Assembly (NCBI RefSeq): GCF_000445105.1
Contig: NZ_ATDP01000103.1
Coordinates: 1 to 64,000, forward strand
Direction of reading: 5' to 3'
DNA length: 64,000 nucleotides
Source: Sphingobium lactosutens DS20
GTDB taxonomy: Bacteria; Pseudomonadota; Alphaproteobacteria; Sphingomonadales; Sphingomonadaceae
Below the pieces are notes generated by a model. The model saw nothing but the letters and a program-made list of their open reading frames with translations, did no database searches and was not told the DNA's origin. Below, piece after piece: positions 15,241-23,783 of this stretch. The position numbers and the translations under genes are program-made. Each line of letters begins with the position of its first letter. The first letter of the stretch is position 1.

Positions 15241-15246
15241 TATTTA
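15241..15246 (-). promoter_or_regulatory. TAAATA motif four bases before the endolysin ATG
   Basis: Minus-strand TAAATA-TGCG-ATG, the same spacing as at 11297-11302. No Shine-Dalgarno sequence. Confidence 0.45.
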
Positions 15247-15302
15247 GCAGAATGGAAAGCCCCGCAGATTGCTCTACGGGGCTTCACTAGAAGTGAGGCG
15301 GA

Positions 15303-15665
15303 TTAGGCTTTTATGCGTCCCTGACTGCGCGCTTCCGCCGCATACTGAGACAGCGATTGGGTTGGGACAAAGGTAACGTCCTGCTCAATGCCAACGGCAC
15401 CGCCGAGCATCTTAATTTCTGCCAGTTCATCAAGGCTGACATATCCAAGCTCAGGCGTGCCAAAGCCCAGATCGCATAGGCCAAATGCCAAGCCGTCCTC
15501 GTCGCATTCCGTGAGCAGCCACGTTGCCGCGCCGCAGGGATTGAATAGCTTGCAGATGGGGATGAAGTCGATTTCGCCGCCAGTGCCTTTTAGCGGCTGC
15601 TGCTGATCCCAATTCGCCCGCAAGCGCTGGAATGTGGCTTCTTGGATCATCTTCTTGAACGTCAT
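15303..15665 (-). CDS. DUF2958 domain protein
   Basis: A 120-residue protein with the DUF2958 signature: KLFNPCGAATWLLTECDEDG, then LAFGLCDLGFGTPELGYVSL and a C-terminal PTQSLSQYA. The family is common on plasmids and other mobile elements of alphaproteobacteria and has no proven function. GGAG lies at the right distance before the ATG. Its presence marks this end of the phage segment as cargo rather than virion genes. Confidence 0.85.
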   Translation of the reverse strand: MTFKKMIQEATFQRLRANWDQQQPLKGTGGEIDFIPICKLFNPCGAATWLLTECDEDGLAFGLCDLGFGTPELGYVSLDELAEIKMLGGAVGIEQDVTFVPTQSLSQYAAEARSQGRIKA

Positions 15666-15799
15666 TGTTGGCTCCTTTGTTTATGGCCAACAGACGATCA
15701 ATAGGTCTTCTCATTGAAAGTCGATACAAAAAGGCATGACAGATATCGACTTCAAGACTCGTTAGTTCAGACTGACATTCTAACTTTAAGGAGAATGTT

Positions 15800-16009
15800 A
15801 TGTTTAAGCCGTGGGAGAAATGGATTTTGCTTTTTGGTGCGATAATAGCAGTAGGTGATCTGTATGAGGTTGTGACGTATGATAAGCAGGATATCGCGGC
15901 AATCATCGCCCAAAAGTTGGATTTTTATATCGACGCCTTGAACGACCTGTTTAGATGGATTGGCAGTTACAAAGGAACTGCACCATGCAACAGCTTATTC
16001 AAGACGTGA
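15800..16009 (+). CDS. small membrane protein, unknown
   Basis: 69 residues starting MFKPWEKWILLFGAIIAVGD, with one N-terminal hydrophobic helix (9-24) and a charged tail. A strong AAGGAG lies six bases upstream of the ATG. It overlaps the start of the next small gene, so the two may be co-translated. Function unknown. Confidence 0.5.
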   Translation: MFKPWEKWILLFGAIIAVGDLYEVVTYDKQDIAAIIAQKLDFYIDALNDLFRWIGSYKGTAPCNSLFKT

Positions 16010-16155
16010 CAGAATATCTCGATATTGATCCTCGCTTTTGGAACAAGGACGAAGGCGAGTTTGAATATGACGGCGAGCAGGTGTTTTTTCGCAAGCTGTC
16101 AGATAGCGTCCTTCTCTTCGTTGAGGGTGTCGTTTATGAGGCTCTACGCCCATAA
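15985..16155 (+). CDS. small acidic protein upstream of the RES toxin
   Basis: 56 residues starting MQQLIQDVTEYLDIDPRF, strongly acidic (NKDEGEFEYDGEQ). AAAGGA precedes the ATG by seven bases. It ends 20 bases before the RES-domain gene. RES toxins normally follow an Xre/MbcA-type antitoxin; this protein has no helix-turn-helix, so it is not that family, but its place makes it a candidate partner (inference). Confidence 0.5.
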   Translation: MQQLIQDVTEYLDIDPRFWNKDEGEFEYDGEQVFFRKLSDSVLLFVEGVVYEALRP

Positions 16156-16175
16156 CAATCTTCATAGGCTCTACT

Positions 16176-16979
16176 GTGACGCTGGATGACCCCTCTATCC
16201 CTGAGTTCGCATCGTGGCGCAGCTACGAGATTTTTGCTAAGCGAGTTCGCCATTCCAGCCGCTATGTTTGGAGTGATGAAGTCCAAGCATTCCTAGATAC
16301 GGTTGTGGCTACAATCACCCAGCGAGACGGCGTTCTACAGGCGGGGCGCATTTTCTATCGCGCTCAGCGCGGCGTTGAATGGGAAGACCGACAGGACGAC
16401 GACGGAAACTGGATAGGCGAAGACGTCTATGGTTTTGGTGGTAGCCGCATGAAGCCGTTGATAAATCGCGCCAAAGAGGGGCGCGCTAACCCCGCTGGCA
16501 TTCCTGTCCTCTATATTGGTAGCAACCTCGACACGGCTGTTTCAGAGGTTCGCCCTTGGGTTGGCGCAGAGGTGTCAATTGCTCGCTGTAAAATCCTAAG
16601 GCCGCTTCGCACATTGGATTTGTCGCTCGGTCACGGCAAATCATCTTTTAAGCTCAAATTCCTTAATCCAGATTTGGAGCCGTCGGCAGAGGACAAGAAG
16701 TCTGCTGTGTGGACAGGTATCGACAATGCATTTTCTAAGCCGGTGACGCTCTCAGACGATGCCGCAGATTATGTTCCGACCCAAATCCTAGCAGAGCTAT
16801 TCCGCAGCAACGGCTACGATGCCATCGCATATAAGAGTCAGTTTGGTGATGATGATGGGTTCAATATCGCTGTCTTTGACCTTGATGCTGTCGAGATAGC
16901 TACCTGCGCCCCTTACAGGGTGAAATCGATCAAAGTGGATGCCGAACAGATCGGTAATGACTGGTTTCGATCTCAATAA
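16176..16979 (+). CDS. RES-domain protein, likely NAD-degrading toxin
   Basis: 267 residues with a full RES core. The Arg of FYRAQRGVEW, the segment EGRANPAGIPVLYIGS and the Glu of TAVSEVRPW match the conserved R-E pair, with the distal part PTQILAELFRSNGYDAIAYKS. Known RES toxins (Res/MbcT) deplete NAD and stop growth. The family is usually 150-200 residues; here the first 50 are an added helical region. The start is GTG 16176. No Xre antitoxin is encoded nearby. In a phage setting it may be a host-takeover or anti-competitor gene (inference). Confidence 0.8.
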   Translation: MTLDDPSIPEFASWRSYEIFAKRVRHSSRYVWSDEVQAFLDTVVATITQRDGVLQAGRIFYRAQRGVEWEDRQDDDGNWIGEDVYGFGGSRMKPLINRAKEGRANPAGIPVLYIGSNLDTAVSEVRPWVGAEVSIARCKILRPLRTLDLSLGHGKSSFKLKFLNPDLEPSAEDKKSAVWTGIDNAFSKPVTLSDDAADYVPTQILAELFRSNGYDAIAYKSQFGDDDGFNIAVFDLDAVEIATCAPYRVKSIKVDAEQIGNDWFRSQ

Positions 16980-17031
16980 GGCATGGTGCAATCCGCTTGC
17001 CAATTCGTTCGTCATTTGTTCTCATGGGCGC

Positions 17032-17223
17032 ATGGAACGAATCGACACCCATCAGCTATCAGAGGCCATCCTTCATGCCCCTGCGTGGGCGCGTGTTGGT
17101 ATCACCATGCCTGACGAGGAAATGAGGGAGAAAGCCGCCACAGAGCTTGCCAACTCCATCCTTGAGCGGCTTTCTGATTATCCCGCGATCCCAGACCCAA
17201 ACCAATTGAGCCTGTTCAAGTGA
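17032..17223 (+). CDS. DUF6771-like small protein
   Basis: 63 residues from ATG 17032, starting MERIDTHQLSEAILHAPAWA and ending PDPNQLSLFK. The pattern 'ERID..lseaIL.APgWARVGIT.pde.mRe.AA.eLA..I..rL' matches small proteins common on sphingomonad plasmids and genomic islands (DUF6771, recalled rather than searched). Function unknown. The longer frame upstream has no family-like sequence, so the internal ATG is preferred. Confidence 0.65.
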   Translation: MERIDTHQLSEAILHAPAWARVGITMPDEEMREKAATELANSILERLSDYPAIPDPNQLSLFK

Positions 17224-17241
17224 GGTTAGCGATGGGTGCCT

Positions 17242-17778
17242 TTATGCCGTCAGGCTCGCATCTTTCTCGAACGCTGCCTCAATGACAAGGCCGTCCAGCG
17301 CAAGTGCGGCATTGGCCTGTTCCAACGCAAACTCTCGTAGGTCGTCTGAAACAGGGAAGCCGCGCACAACCGCAGCGCCCCACATCGCTTGCACTGTCTG
17401 CTCTACGACTTCTCGCGTCTTACCGTTCACAACCAGAATGTTGATGAGGGGAAGGTTGCGATCGAAGCACCACACGCCCAGCGCTTCCAAGCTATTCAGC
17501 ATAGGTCGCGCCCAAGCCTGTCCTGGGGGAATTGGCCCTTCATTGAATTCCAGCCAAAGGTCGCCATAGCTGACACGCCCATCGTCAGACGCATGGCTCA
17601 TAGTCAGGATTTTGCGAGCAACTTCGATCAGCGGATACGGAGAGGCTTTCCTCCGTTGCAGTTCCAGCGCCAGTTCAACCCGTGGCCATTTGCCACCCTC
17701 AGTGACGCCAGCCTTATCGTAGTTGGCGATCATTATGTTGATTTCATCGACGGTCAGTTCGTGAAGCTGCCTAGCCAT
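17242..17778 (-). CDS. hypothetical protein, mostly helical
   Basis: 178 residues starting MARQLHELTVDEINIMIANY. A soluble helical N-terminus is followed by a mixed domain (VSYGDLWLEFNEGPIPPGQA, LPLINILVVNGKTREVVE). No recognised motif. It is transcribed away from the SNase-like gene across a shared intergenic region that holds a palindrome, so the two may be controlled together. Confidence 0.5.
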   Translation of the reverse strand: MARQLHELTVDEINIMIANYDKAGVTEGGKWPRVELALELQRRKASPYPLIEVARKILTMSHASDDGRVSYGDLWLEFNEGPIPPGQAWARPMLNSLEALGVWCFDRNLPLINILVVNGKTREVVEQTVQAMWGAAVVRGFPVSDDLREFALEQANAALALDGLVIEAAFEKDASLTA

Positions 17779-17858
17779 TAGTCTGCCAAGTCCTCCAGAT
17801 TCTCAGAAGCCTGCTTGATATGAACCAGCGGCTTAACAAGCGGTAGCCATCGTTCAAA

Positions 17859-17882
17859 AATGCAATTACGCACGATTGCATT
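17859..17882. promoter_or_regulatory. palindrome in a divergent promoter region
   Basis: AATGCAAT (17859-17866) and ATTGCATT (17875-17882) are perfect inverted arms eight bases apart, centred between two divergent genes. Suits an operator for a dimeric regulator. Confidence 0.45.
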
Positions 17883-17894
17883 GGGGGGAGTTAA

Positions 17895-18584
17895 GTGGCG
17901 ATGGGGCGGCGTTCTCAGCAGGGATTCTTGATAGAGCTTGCCATCGTTGGTGCGTTGGCAGGCGGTATATGGATCGAGAAAAACACCAGCATATCTGGTC
18001 TGTTTGTCATCGTGCCATCCTTAGCTGTGTTGGTCCCGCTCTTCTTTTGGAACTATATGCGTCCCTATGGACGGCGGCATAAATGGCAGCCTCGTTCTAA
18101 TGGCTGGCAACAGCCTCAAAAGCGCGCAATGCCCGCATGGCAGATGTATGGCTTTGCGGGACTGCTGGTAGTCGCCGCGTTCTGCATCGTGTTTTTTTGG
18201 CCAACCAATGCGCCATCGCAAGAGATGCGCGATGCCTCATCCAGCCGTTTTTCCTGCGCTGTGAAGAGCATCACGGATGGCGACACGCTTCGCTGCGAGG
18301 ATGGCAATAGGATACGCCTCCATGCTGTCGCTGCGCGTGAGAAGGACGAATCCTGTAGCCCAGGTCATCCATGTCCATCTGCATCAGGCGCAGCAGCAAC
18401 GGCAAAGCTGACTGAATTAGCGGCTGGCCAAACGCTACAGTGCGAGCAGGTTGGCACCAGCTACAACCGCATAACAGCCGTTTGCTGGAATGAAGCGAAC
18501 ACGGAGATCAATTGCGCCATGGTCCAAAGCGGCACTACCGTCGTTTGGCCAAAGTTCAACGCGCAAAGGCGCATTTGTGGATAA
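17895..18584 (+). CDS. membrane-anchored SNase-like (thermonuclease) protein
   Basis: 229 residues. Two N-terminal hydrophobic helices (about 11-27 and 30-50) and another near 84-100 precede an SNase-like domain: ITDGDTLRCEDGNRIRLHAV, then a Cys-rich insert, then SYNRITAVCW and INCAMVQSGTTVVW. Equivalents of staphylococcal nuclease Asp19, Asp21, Arg35, Glu43 and Arg87 are present. The Asp40 position is Ala (VAARE instead of VDxPE), so activity may be altered. The start is GTG 17895 or ATG 17901 after GGGGAG. This is the last gene before the host junction. Confidence 0.7.
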   Translation: MAMGRRSQQGFLIELAIVGALAGGIWIEKNTSISGLFVIVPSLAVLVPLFFWNYMRPYGRRHKWQPRSNGWQQPQKRAMPAWQMYGFAGLLVVAAFCIVFFWPTNAPSQEMRDASSSRFSCAVKSITDGDTLRCEDGNRIRLHAVAAREKDESCSPGHPCPSASGAAATAKLTELAAGQTLQCEQVGTSYNRITAVCWNEANTEINCAMVQSGTTVVWPKFNAQRRICG

Positions 18585-18588
18585 CGGG

Positions 18589-19200
18589 TTATGCAGCTAC
18601 GCTAAATTGACGGGTAGGGGAGGGCATAATTCGCAGTTTTCTGCGGGTTTCAGGAAATACAACCGTAACCACTTGCTCCGCATCGTGCAGCAGGACCGCC
18701 TTGTAGCGGAAACCCTCCTGTTCCTCCTCCGCCCGCATCGCGCGCCAGAGCAGGTTGAGGCAATCAGCCTTGGTCGTCGGACCCGGACGGTCATTGATGC
18801 ACAGCATCATGCGGGCGTCGTCACAGGCCAGATCCGCGACCGCGTCGATGGTCGCCGCGTCATTGGGATATGCGCCGATGAAAATGCGATAGGGCGCGTC
18901 GCCCCAGCTGGCGCGCGCATGGCCCAGCATCGCGGCGATGACGTCCGATTCCTGCCATGCCGGAACGAAGACCGCGATTTTTCCGGGGCGCGCCGACTGC
19001 GGAAGGCCCGGGGCCGTCATGCGCTCATGCCGGCCGTAGATGACCAGATCGCGCCAGGCCTTGCGCCCGAAATAGAGAAGGTCGATCAACAGATCGTCAA
19101 GGCCGCCGATCGCCAGCCCGACCGCCGCAAAGAGCAGGATTTCATGATGCACCGCGACGAGAAGCGCGGCCGTCCCTGCCCCCAAAGGCTTGACCCCCAT
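18589..19200 (-). pseudogene. truncated NfrB-like membrane glycosyltransferase
   Basis: The first 175 residues match the N-terminus of NfrB-type family-2 glycosyltransferases: a membrane helix, KIAVFVPAWQESDVIAAMLG, IFIGAYPNDAATIDAVADL, NDRPGPTTKADCLNLLW and KAVLLHDAE. After HDAE (base 18676) the family motif (DVVHP and the rest of the catalytic and membrane parts) is missing and about 29 unrelated residues run to a stop. The normal protein is much longer. The break coincides with the change from GC-rich chromosome to phage DNA, so the insertion truncated the gene. Confidence 0.75.
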
Positions 19201-19278
19201 GCCTAATCAGGGGAGAGGATGCCATCAGCCTTCCCGCTATCCAACCCCCTGCATGGCAAACAGAGGAAATATTCGCGC

Positions 19279-20493
19279 ATGATCCAACGCCCATCATCGG
19301 CCCTGAGGGATTTTCTGACCGGAGAAGCCGGTGGCGCGGTCCTGCTCATCATGGCTGCGGCGTTGGCCATGCTGCTCGCAAACCTGCCCGCAGCGGGGCA
19401 TTTCTATCATGATCTGGTCCATGCGCAGGTCGGCCCCATGCTGACGCCCAAGCTGGGGCCGATGACGGTCCATTTGTGGATCAATGACGGGCTGATGGCG
19501 ATTTTCTTCCTGGTCGTCGGACTGGAGATCAAGCGCGAGTTTTTGGACGGTGGGCTTTCCACCTGGGAGCGGCGGCGCTTGCCCGTTTTGGCGGCAGTTG
19601 CCGGCATGGTGTTTCCCGCCATCGTCTATCTGCTCGTCACCGGCGGTGAGCCGGGGCTGACCAACGGATGGGCGATTCCCGCCGCGACCGACATCGCCTT
19701 TGCCATCGGCGTGCTGGCGCTGCTGGGCGACCGCGCGCCCGCATCACTTAAACTGTTCCTGACCGCTGTTGCCATCGTCGATGACATGGGCGCGGTGGCG
19801 ATCATCGCGCTCGTCTATACGCAGGGGTTGGACCTGACCGCGCTGACGGGCGCGGCGGTGGTGCTCGCGGTGCTGTACGGTATGAACCGCGCGGGTGTGA
19901 AGGCGCTGACGCCCTATATGATCGGCTTCGCCTTGCTGTGGTATTTCACCCTGTTGTCGGGCGTACATGCGACAGTCGCGGGCGTGCTGGCGGCGCTTAC
20001 CATTCCGATCCGCTGCACGCCAGGTGCCCCCGACGCGGTCGACAGCCCGCTCCATCGGCTTGAGCATGCGGTCCATCCCTGGAGCGCCTACCTCATCATC
20101 CCCCTGTTCGGGTTCGTGAATGCCGGCCTGGCGCTCAACGCGCAGATGTTTGCGCTGCTGCTGGAGCCGCTTCCGCTGGGCGTGGCGCTTGGCCTGTTCG
20201 TGGGCAAGCAGCTTGGCATTTTCGGCGCGATCTGGGCCGCCGTGCGTCTGAATATCGCCGATTGTCCGTCCGGCGCCAACTGGACGCAGATTTACGGCAT
20301 GTCGCTGCTATGCGGCATCGGCTTTACCATGAGCCTGTTCATCGGCGGGCTTGCCTTCCCCGGACAGGCCATTTTGGTGGAAGAGGCCAAGGGCGGCATT
20401 TTGATGGGATCGCTGCTGTCGGCGCTGGTCGGCTTCGCTGTCCTGCGCTGGGCCGCGCCGGGCGAGCGACGGGCCGAGATGGCAGCCGGATAA
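19279..20493 (+). CDS. nhaA: Na+/H+ antiporter NhaA
   Basis: 404 residues from ATG 19279 (an upstream ATG at 19219 with its own AGGGGAG is also possible). It exchanges external protons for internal sodium across the inner membrane to control pH and salt stress. About 12 membrane helices are seen. The family motifs WINDGLMAIFFLVVGLEIKR and the ion-binding Asp pair in AIVDDMGAVAII are intact, as is the late GIGFTMSLFIGGLAF. It is divergent from the truncated glycosyltransferase. Family assignment is secure. Confidence 0.95.
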   Translation: MIQRPSSALRDFLTGEAGGAVLLIMAAALAMLLANLPAAGHFYHDLVHAQVGPMLTPKLGPMTVHLWINDGLMAIFFLVVGLEIKREFLDGGLSTWERRRLPVLAAVAGMVFPAIVYLLVTGGEPGLTNGWAIPAATDIAFAIGVLALLGDRAPASLKLFLTAVAIVDDMGAVAIIALVYTQGLDLTALTGAAVVLAVLYGMNRAGVKALTPYMIGFALLWYFTLLSGVHATVAGVLAALTIPIRCTPGAPDAVDSPLHRLEHAVHPWSAYLIIPLFGFVNAGLALNAQMFALLLEPLPLGVALGLFVGKQLGIFGAIWAAVRLNIADCPSGANWTQIYGMSLLCGIGFTMSLFIGGLAFPGQAILVEEAKGGILMGSLLSALVGFAVLRWAAPGERRAEMAAG

Positions 20494-20591
20494 TCGGTTC
20501 GCACGGCGATCCCGTCATGCTATGATCATGGTGCCGCTCCGATAAGGATCGGCCTTTTCGACCAGACTCACTCAACCGGAGGAAGGCGATC

Positions 20592-20771
20592 ATGATCAGG
20601 GAGACGGATGTCAATTATCTGCTGCTGCGCCAGCAGATATCCATGGCGCGGGCGCAGTCCAGCCCGTCTAGACAGGGCCGTGCCGCCTATGAAGGGCTTG
20701 CCCGCGGCTATAGCGAGCAAATCGACGCCTATCGCCGCGCGAACGTAGAGATGGTCGACCGCGCGCATTGA
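20592..20771 (+). CDS. small conserved-looking protein
   Basis: 59 residues starting MIRETDVNYLLLRQQISMAR and ending ANVEMVDRAH. A good GGAGGA lies about 10 bases before the ATG. It is helical and charged with no membrane segment. Function unknown; its composition and ribosome site make it a likely real gene. It lies between nhaA and the convergent iron-permease-like gene. Confidence 0.55.
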   Translation: MIRETDVNYLLLRQQISMARAQSSPSRQGRAAYEGLARGYSEQIDAYRRANVEMVDRAH

Positions 20772-20797
20772 CGCAAATGGCGAGCGGATAGCTCGCG

Positions 20798-21196
20798 TTA
20801 GCGCCGTTGGATCAGCCGTTCGATCGCCAGCTTGTGCGTGGCATCGTCCCCGCACTCCTGTTCCAGCACTTGCTTGATGCGCTCCAGCTGCGCTTCGGTC
20901 AGATGCTCGATCCCGATGAAGTCGTTGCGCGCCCCGTCGATCGCGCGGATCAGTTCGTCGAGCTTCGCCTGAATGGCCGCGCCATCGCGATTCTGCGCAT
21001 TCTGGATCAGGAATACCATCAGGAAGGTGACGATGGTCGTGCCAGTGTTGATCACCAGCTGCCACGTATCGGAATAACCGAAGACCGGGCCGGTCACGAG
21101 CCAGACGAGAACGGTCAGCGCCGCGAGGATGAAGGCGGCCGGCTGCCCCGCCCAGCTGGCAATGCGGTGGGAAAGCGCGGCAAAAATCCTGTCCAT
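20798..21196 (-). CDS. low-affinity iron permease family protein
   Basis: 132 residues. Two membrane helices (about 19-38 and 46-64) with the family pattern WLVTGPVFGYSDTWQLVINTG and TIVTFLMVFLIQNAQNRDG, then a cytoplasmic helix LDELIRAI. This matches the short bacterial members of the 'low affinity iron permease' family (PF04120), whose real substrate is unclear. Monocistronic; the start codon is supported by family length. Confidence 0.85.
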   Translation of the reverse strand: MDRIFAALSHRIASWAGQPAAFILAALTVLVWLVTGPVFGYSDTWQLVINTGTTIVTFLMVFLIQNAQNRDGAAIQAKLDELIRAIDGARNDFIGIEHLTEAQLERIKQVLEQECGDDATHKLAIERLIQRR

Positions 21197-21261
21197 GGCG
21201 TCATGTCCTTTTCGACGGACCGTTTAGGCTCCGTTCAACCCGCCGTTGCCATGATCGCGTG

Positions 21262-21588
21262 ATGACCGCCACTGTCTTTCGCACCACGCGTTTCGCCTTC
21301 GCCCTCCTCCCCCTGCTCGCGGCCTGCACGAGCCTGTCGCCCGAATCACGCCTGGCGGCGGGGCTGGAGGATGCCGGATTATCGAAGCCTATGGCCCAGT
21401 GCATGGCCAAGCGGATGGCGTCCCGACTGAGCCTTGCGCAATTGCGCAAGCTCCAGTCGCTTGGCACACTCCGCAAACCGCAAGGCGAAGCGCAAACCGT
21501 AGAGGAATTGGTACGCAAACTGCGCGCCCTGGGTGATCCGGAGATCGTCGCCGTTTCGGGAAAAGCGGCTTTTTCCTGCGCATTCTAG
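21262..21588 (+). CDS. small lipoprotein, unknown
   Basis: 108 residues. The N-terminal signal FAFALLPLLAAC carries a lipobox (LAAC) near residue 22, so the mature protein should be lipid-anchored. The rest has a helical pattern (AGLEDAGLSKPMAQCMAKRM and LSLAQLRKLQSLG) found in small sphingomonad lipoproteins. The start is ATG 21262 (GTG 21259 adjacent). It is upstream of sucC but has its own end and is probably separate. Confidence 0.65.
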   Translation: MTATVFRTTRFAFALLPLLAACTSLSPESRLAAGLEDAGLSKPMAQCMAKRMASRLSLAQLRKLQSLGTLRKPQGEAQTVEELVRKLRALGDPEIVAVSGKAAFSCAF

Positions 21589-21628
21589 CACGCGTTTCGC
21601 ATTCCCGGACTGAAACTGCCCGCTCGGG

Positions 21629-21659
21629 TTTTGCAATTTTGCAAAGTGATTTTGCAAAA
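21629..21659. promoter_or_regulatory. triple TTTTGCAA regulatory motif upstream of sucC
   Basis: TTTTGCAA (21629-21636), TTTTGCAAA (21637-21645) and TTTTGCAAAA (21650-21659). TTTGCAAA is itself a palindrome and resembles the sites of ScfR/RamB-type acyl-CoA-responsive regulators of central carbon genes (recalled). It lies about 75 bases before the sucC start. Confidence 0.5.
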
Positions 21660-21732
21660 TTTTCTGGCGTCGGGCCGGGGCTATGCCTATGCCCGGCGCA
21701 ACAGCTTGAAACGCAAAAGGACGGGCGAGCCC

Positions 21733-22932
<1,200 letters not shown>

Positions 22933-23033
22933 TCGCTCTCCCCGCCTAGACGCAAACATCCAACAGGGTGCGGGTGGTCCGGAAACGGACTGCCCGCGCC
23001 CGCGTTGGCATTTTTCATAAGGAGGATGTTGAA

Positions 23034-23783
23034 ATGAAGATCCTTGTGCCCGTGAAACGGGTCATCGACTATAATGTGAAGCCGCGGGTGAAGGCGGACG
23101 GCACGGGCGTCGACCTGGCCAACGTCAAGATGAGCATGAACCCGTTTGACGAAATCGCTGTCGAGGAAGCCATTCGCCTGAAGGAAAAGGGTGCGGCGAC
23201 GGAAGTCGTGGCGGTGTCGATCGGCGTCGCCAAGGCGCAGGAAACGCTGCGCACCGCGCTCGCCATGGGTGCCGACCGCGCGATCCTGATCCAGACCGAC
23301 GACGAGGTGGAGCCGCTCGGCGTCGCCAAGCTGCTCGCCAAGGTGCAGGAAGAAGAAGCCGCCGGCCTCATCATCCTGGGCAAGCAGGCGATCGACGATG
23401 ACAGCAACCAGACCGGCCAGATGCTCGCTGCATTGCTCGGTCGGCCGCAGGGCACGTTCGCCAGCAAGGTCGAGGTGGAAGGTGATGCAGTCAGCGTCAC
23501 GCGCGAAGTTGATGGCGGGCTGGAGACGGTGAAGCTCACCACGCCTGCGATCATCACTACCGACCTGCGCCTCAACGAGCCTCGCTATGCTTCGCTGCCC
23601 AACATCATGAAGGCCAAGTCCAAGCCCCTCGCGACCAAGACGCCTGCGGACTATGGCGTCGATATCAGCCCGCGCCTGGAAACGCTGTCGGTCGCGGAAC
23701 CGGCCAAGCGGTCGGCTGGCATCAAGGTTGCCGACGTCGATGAACTGGTCACGAAGCTCAAGTCCATGGGAGTTGCCGCATGA
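23034..23783 (+). CDS. etfB: electron transfer flavoprotein subunit beta
   Basis: 249 residues, the AMP-binding subunit of ETF, which passes electrons from acyl-CoA dehydrogenases to the quinone pool through ETF-QO. It starts [20 protein letters not shown]. Typical segments are [36 protein letters not shown] and the ETF-beta signature around [27 protein letters not shown] is well placed before the ATG. It overlaps etfA by four bases (ATGA), so the subunits are translationally coupled. Confidence 0.97.
   Translation: MKILVPVKRVIDYNVKPRVKADGTGVDLANVKMSMNPFDEIAVEEAIRLKEKGAATEVVAVSIGVAKAQETLRTALAMGADRAILIQTDDEVEPLGVAKLLAKVQEEEAAGLIILGKQAIDDDSNQTGQMLAALLGRPQGTFASKVEVEGDAVSVTREVDGGLETVKLTTPAIITTDLRLNEPRYASLPNIMKAKSKPLATKTPADYGVDISPRLETLSVAEPAKRSAGIKVADVDELVTKLKSMGVAA

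Noticed and set aside
11471..18651. Shared 13-mer TTCTGCGGGTTTC at 11471 and 18639 as possible attachment repeats
   Set aside because: Pairs of 13-mers are expected by chance in 64 kb; only one copy is at an edge of the phage DNA and no integrase is nearby.
18490..19206. 238-residue plus-strand frame near the junction
   Set aside because: Antisense of the truncated glycosyltransferase, which has clear family motifs.
22933..23033. sucD expected after sucC
   Set aside because: The region is only 100 bases and leads into etfB; the alpha subunit is not in this window.
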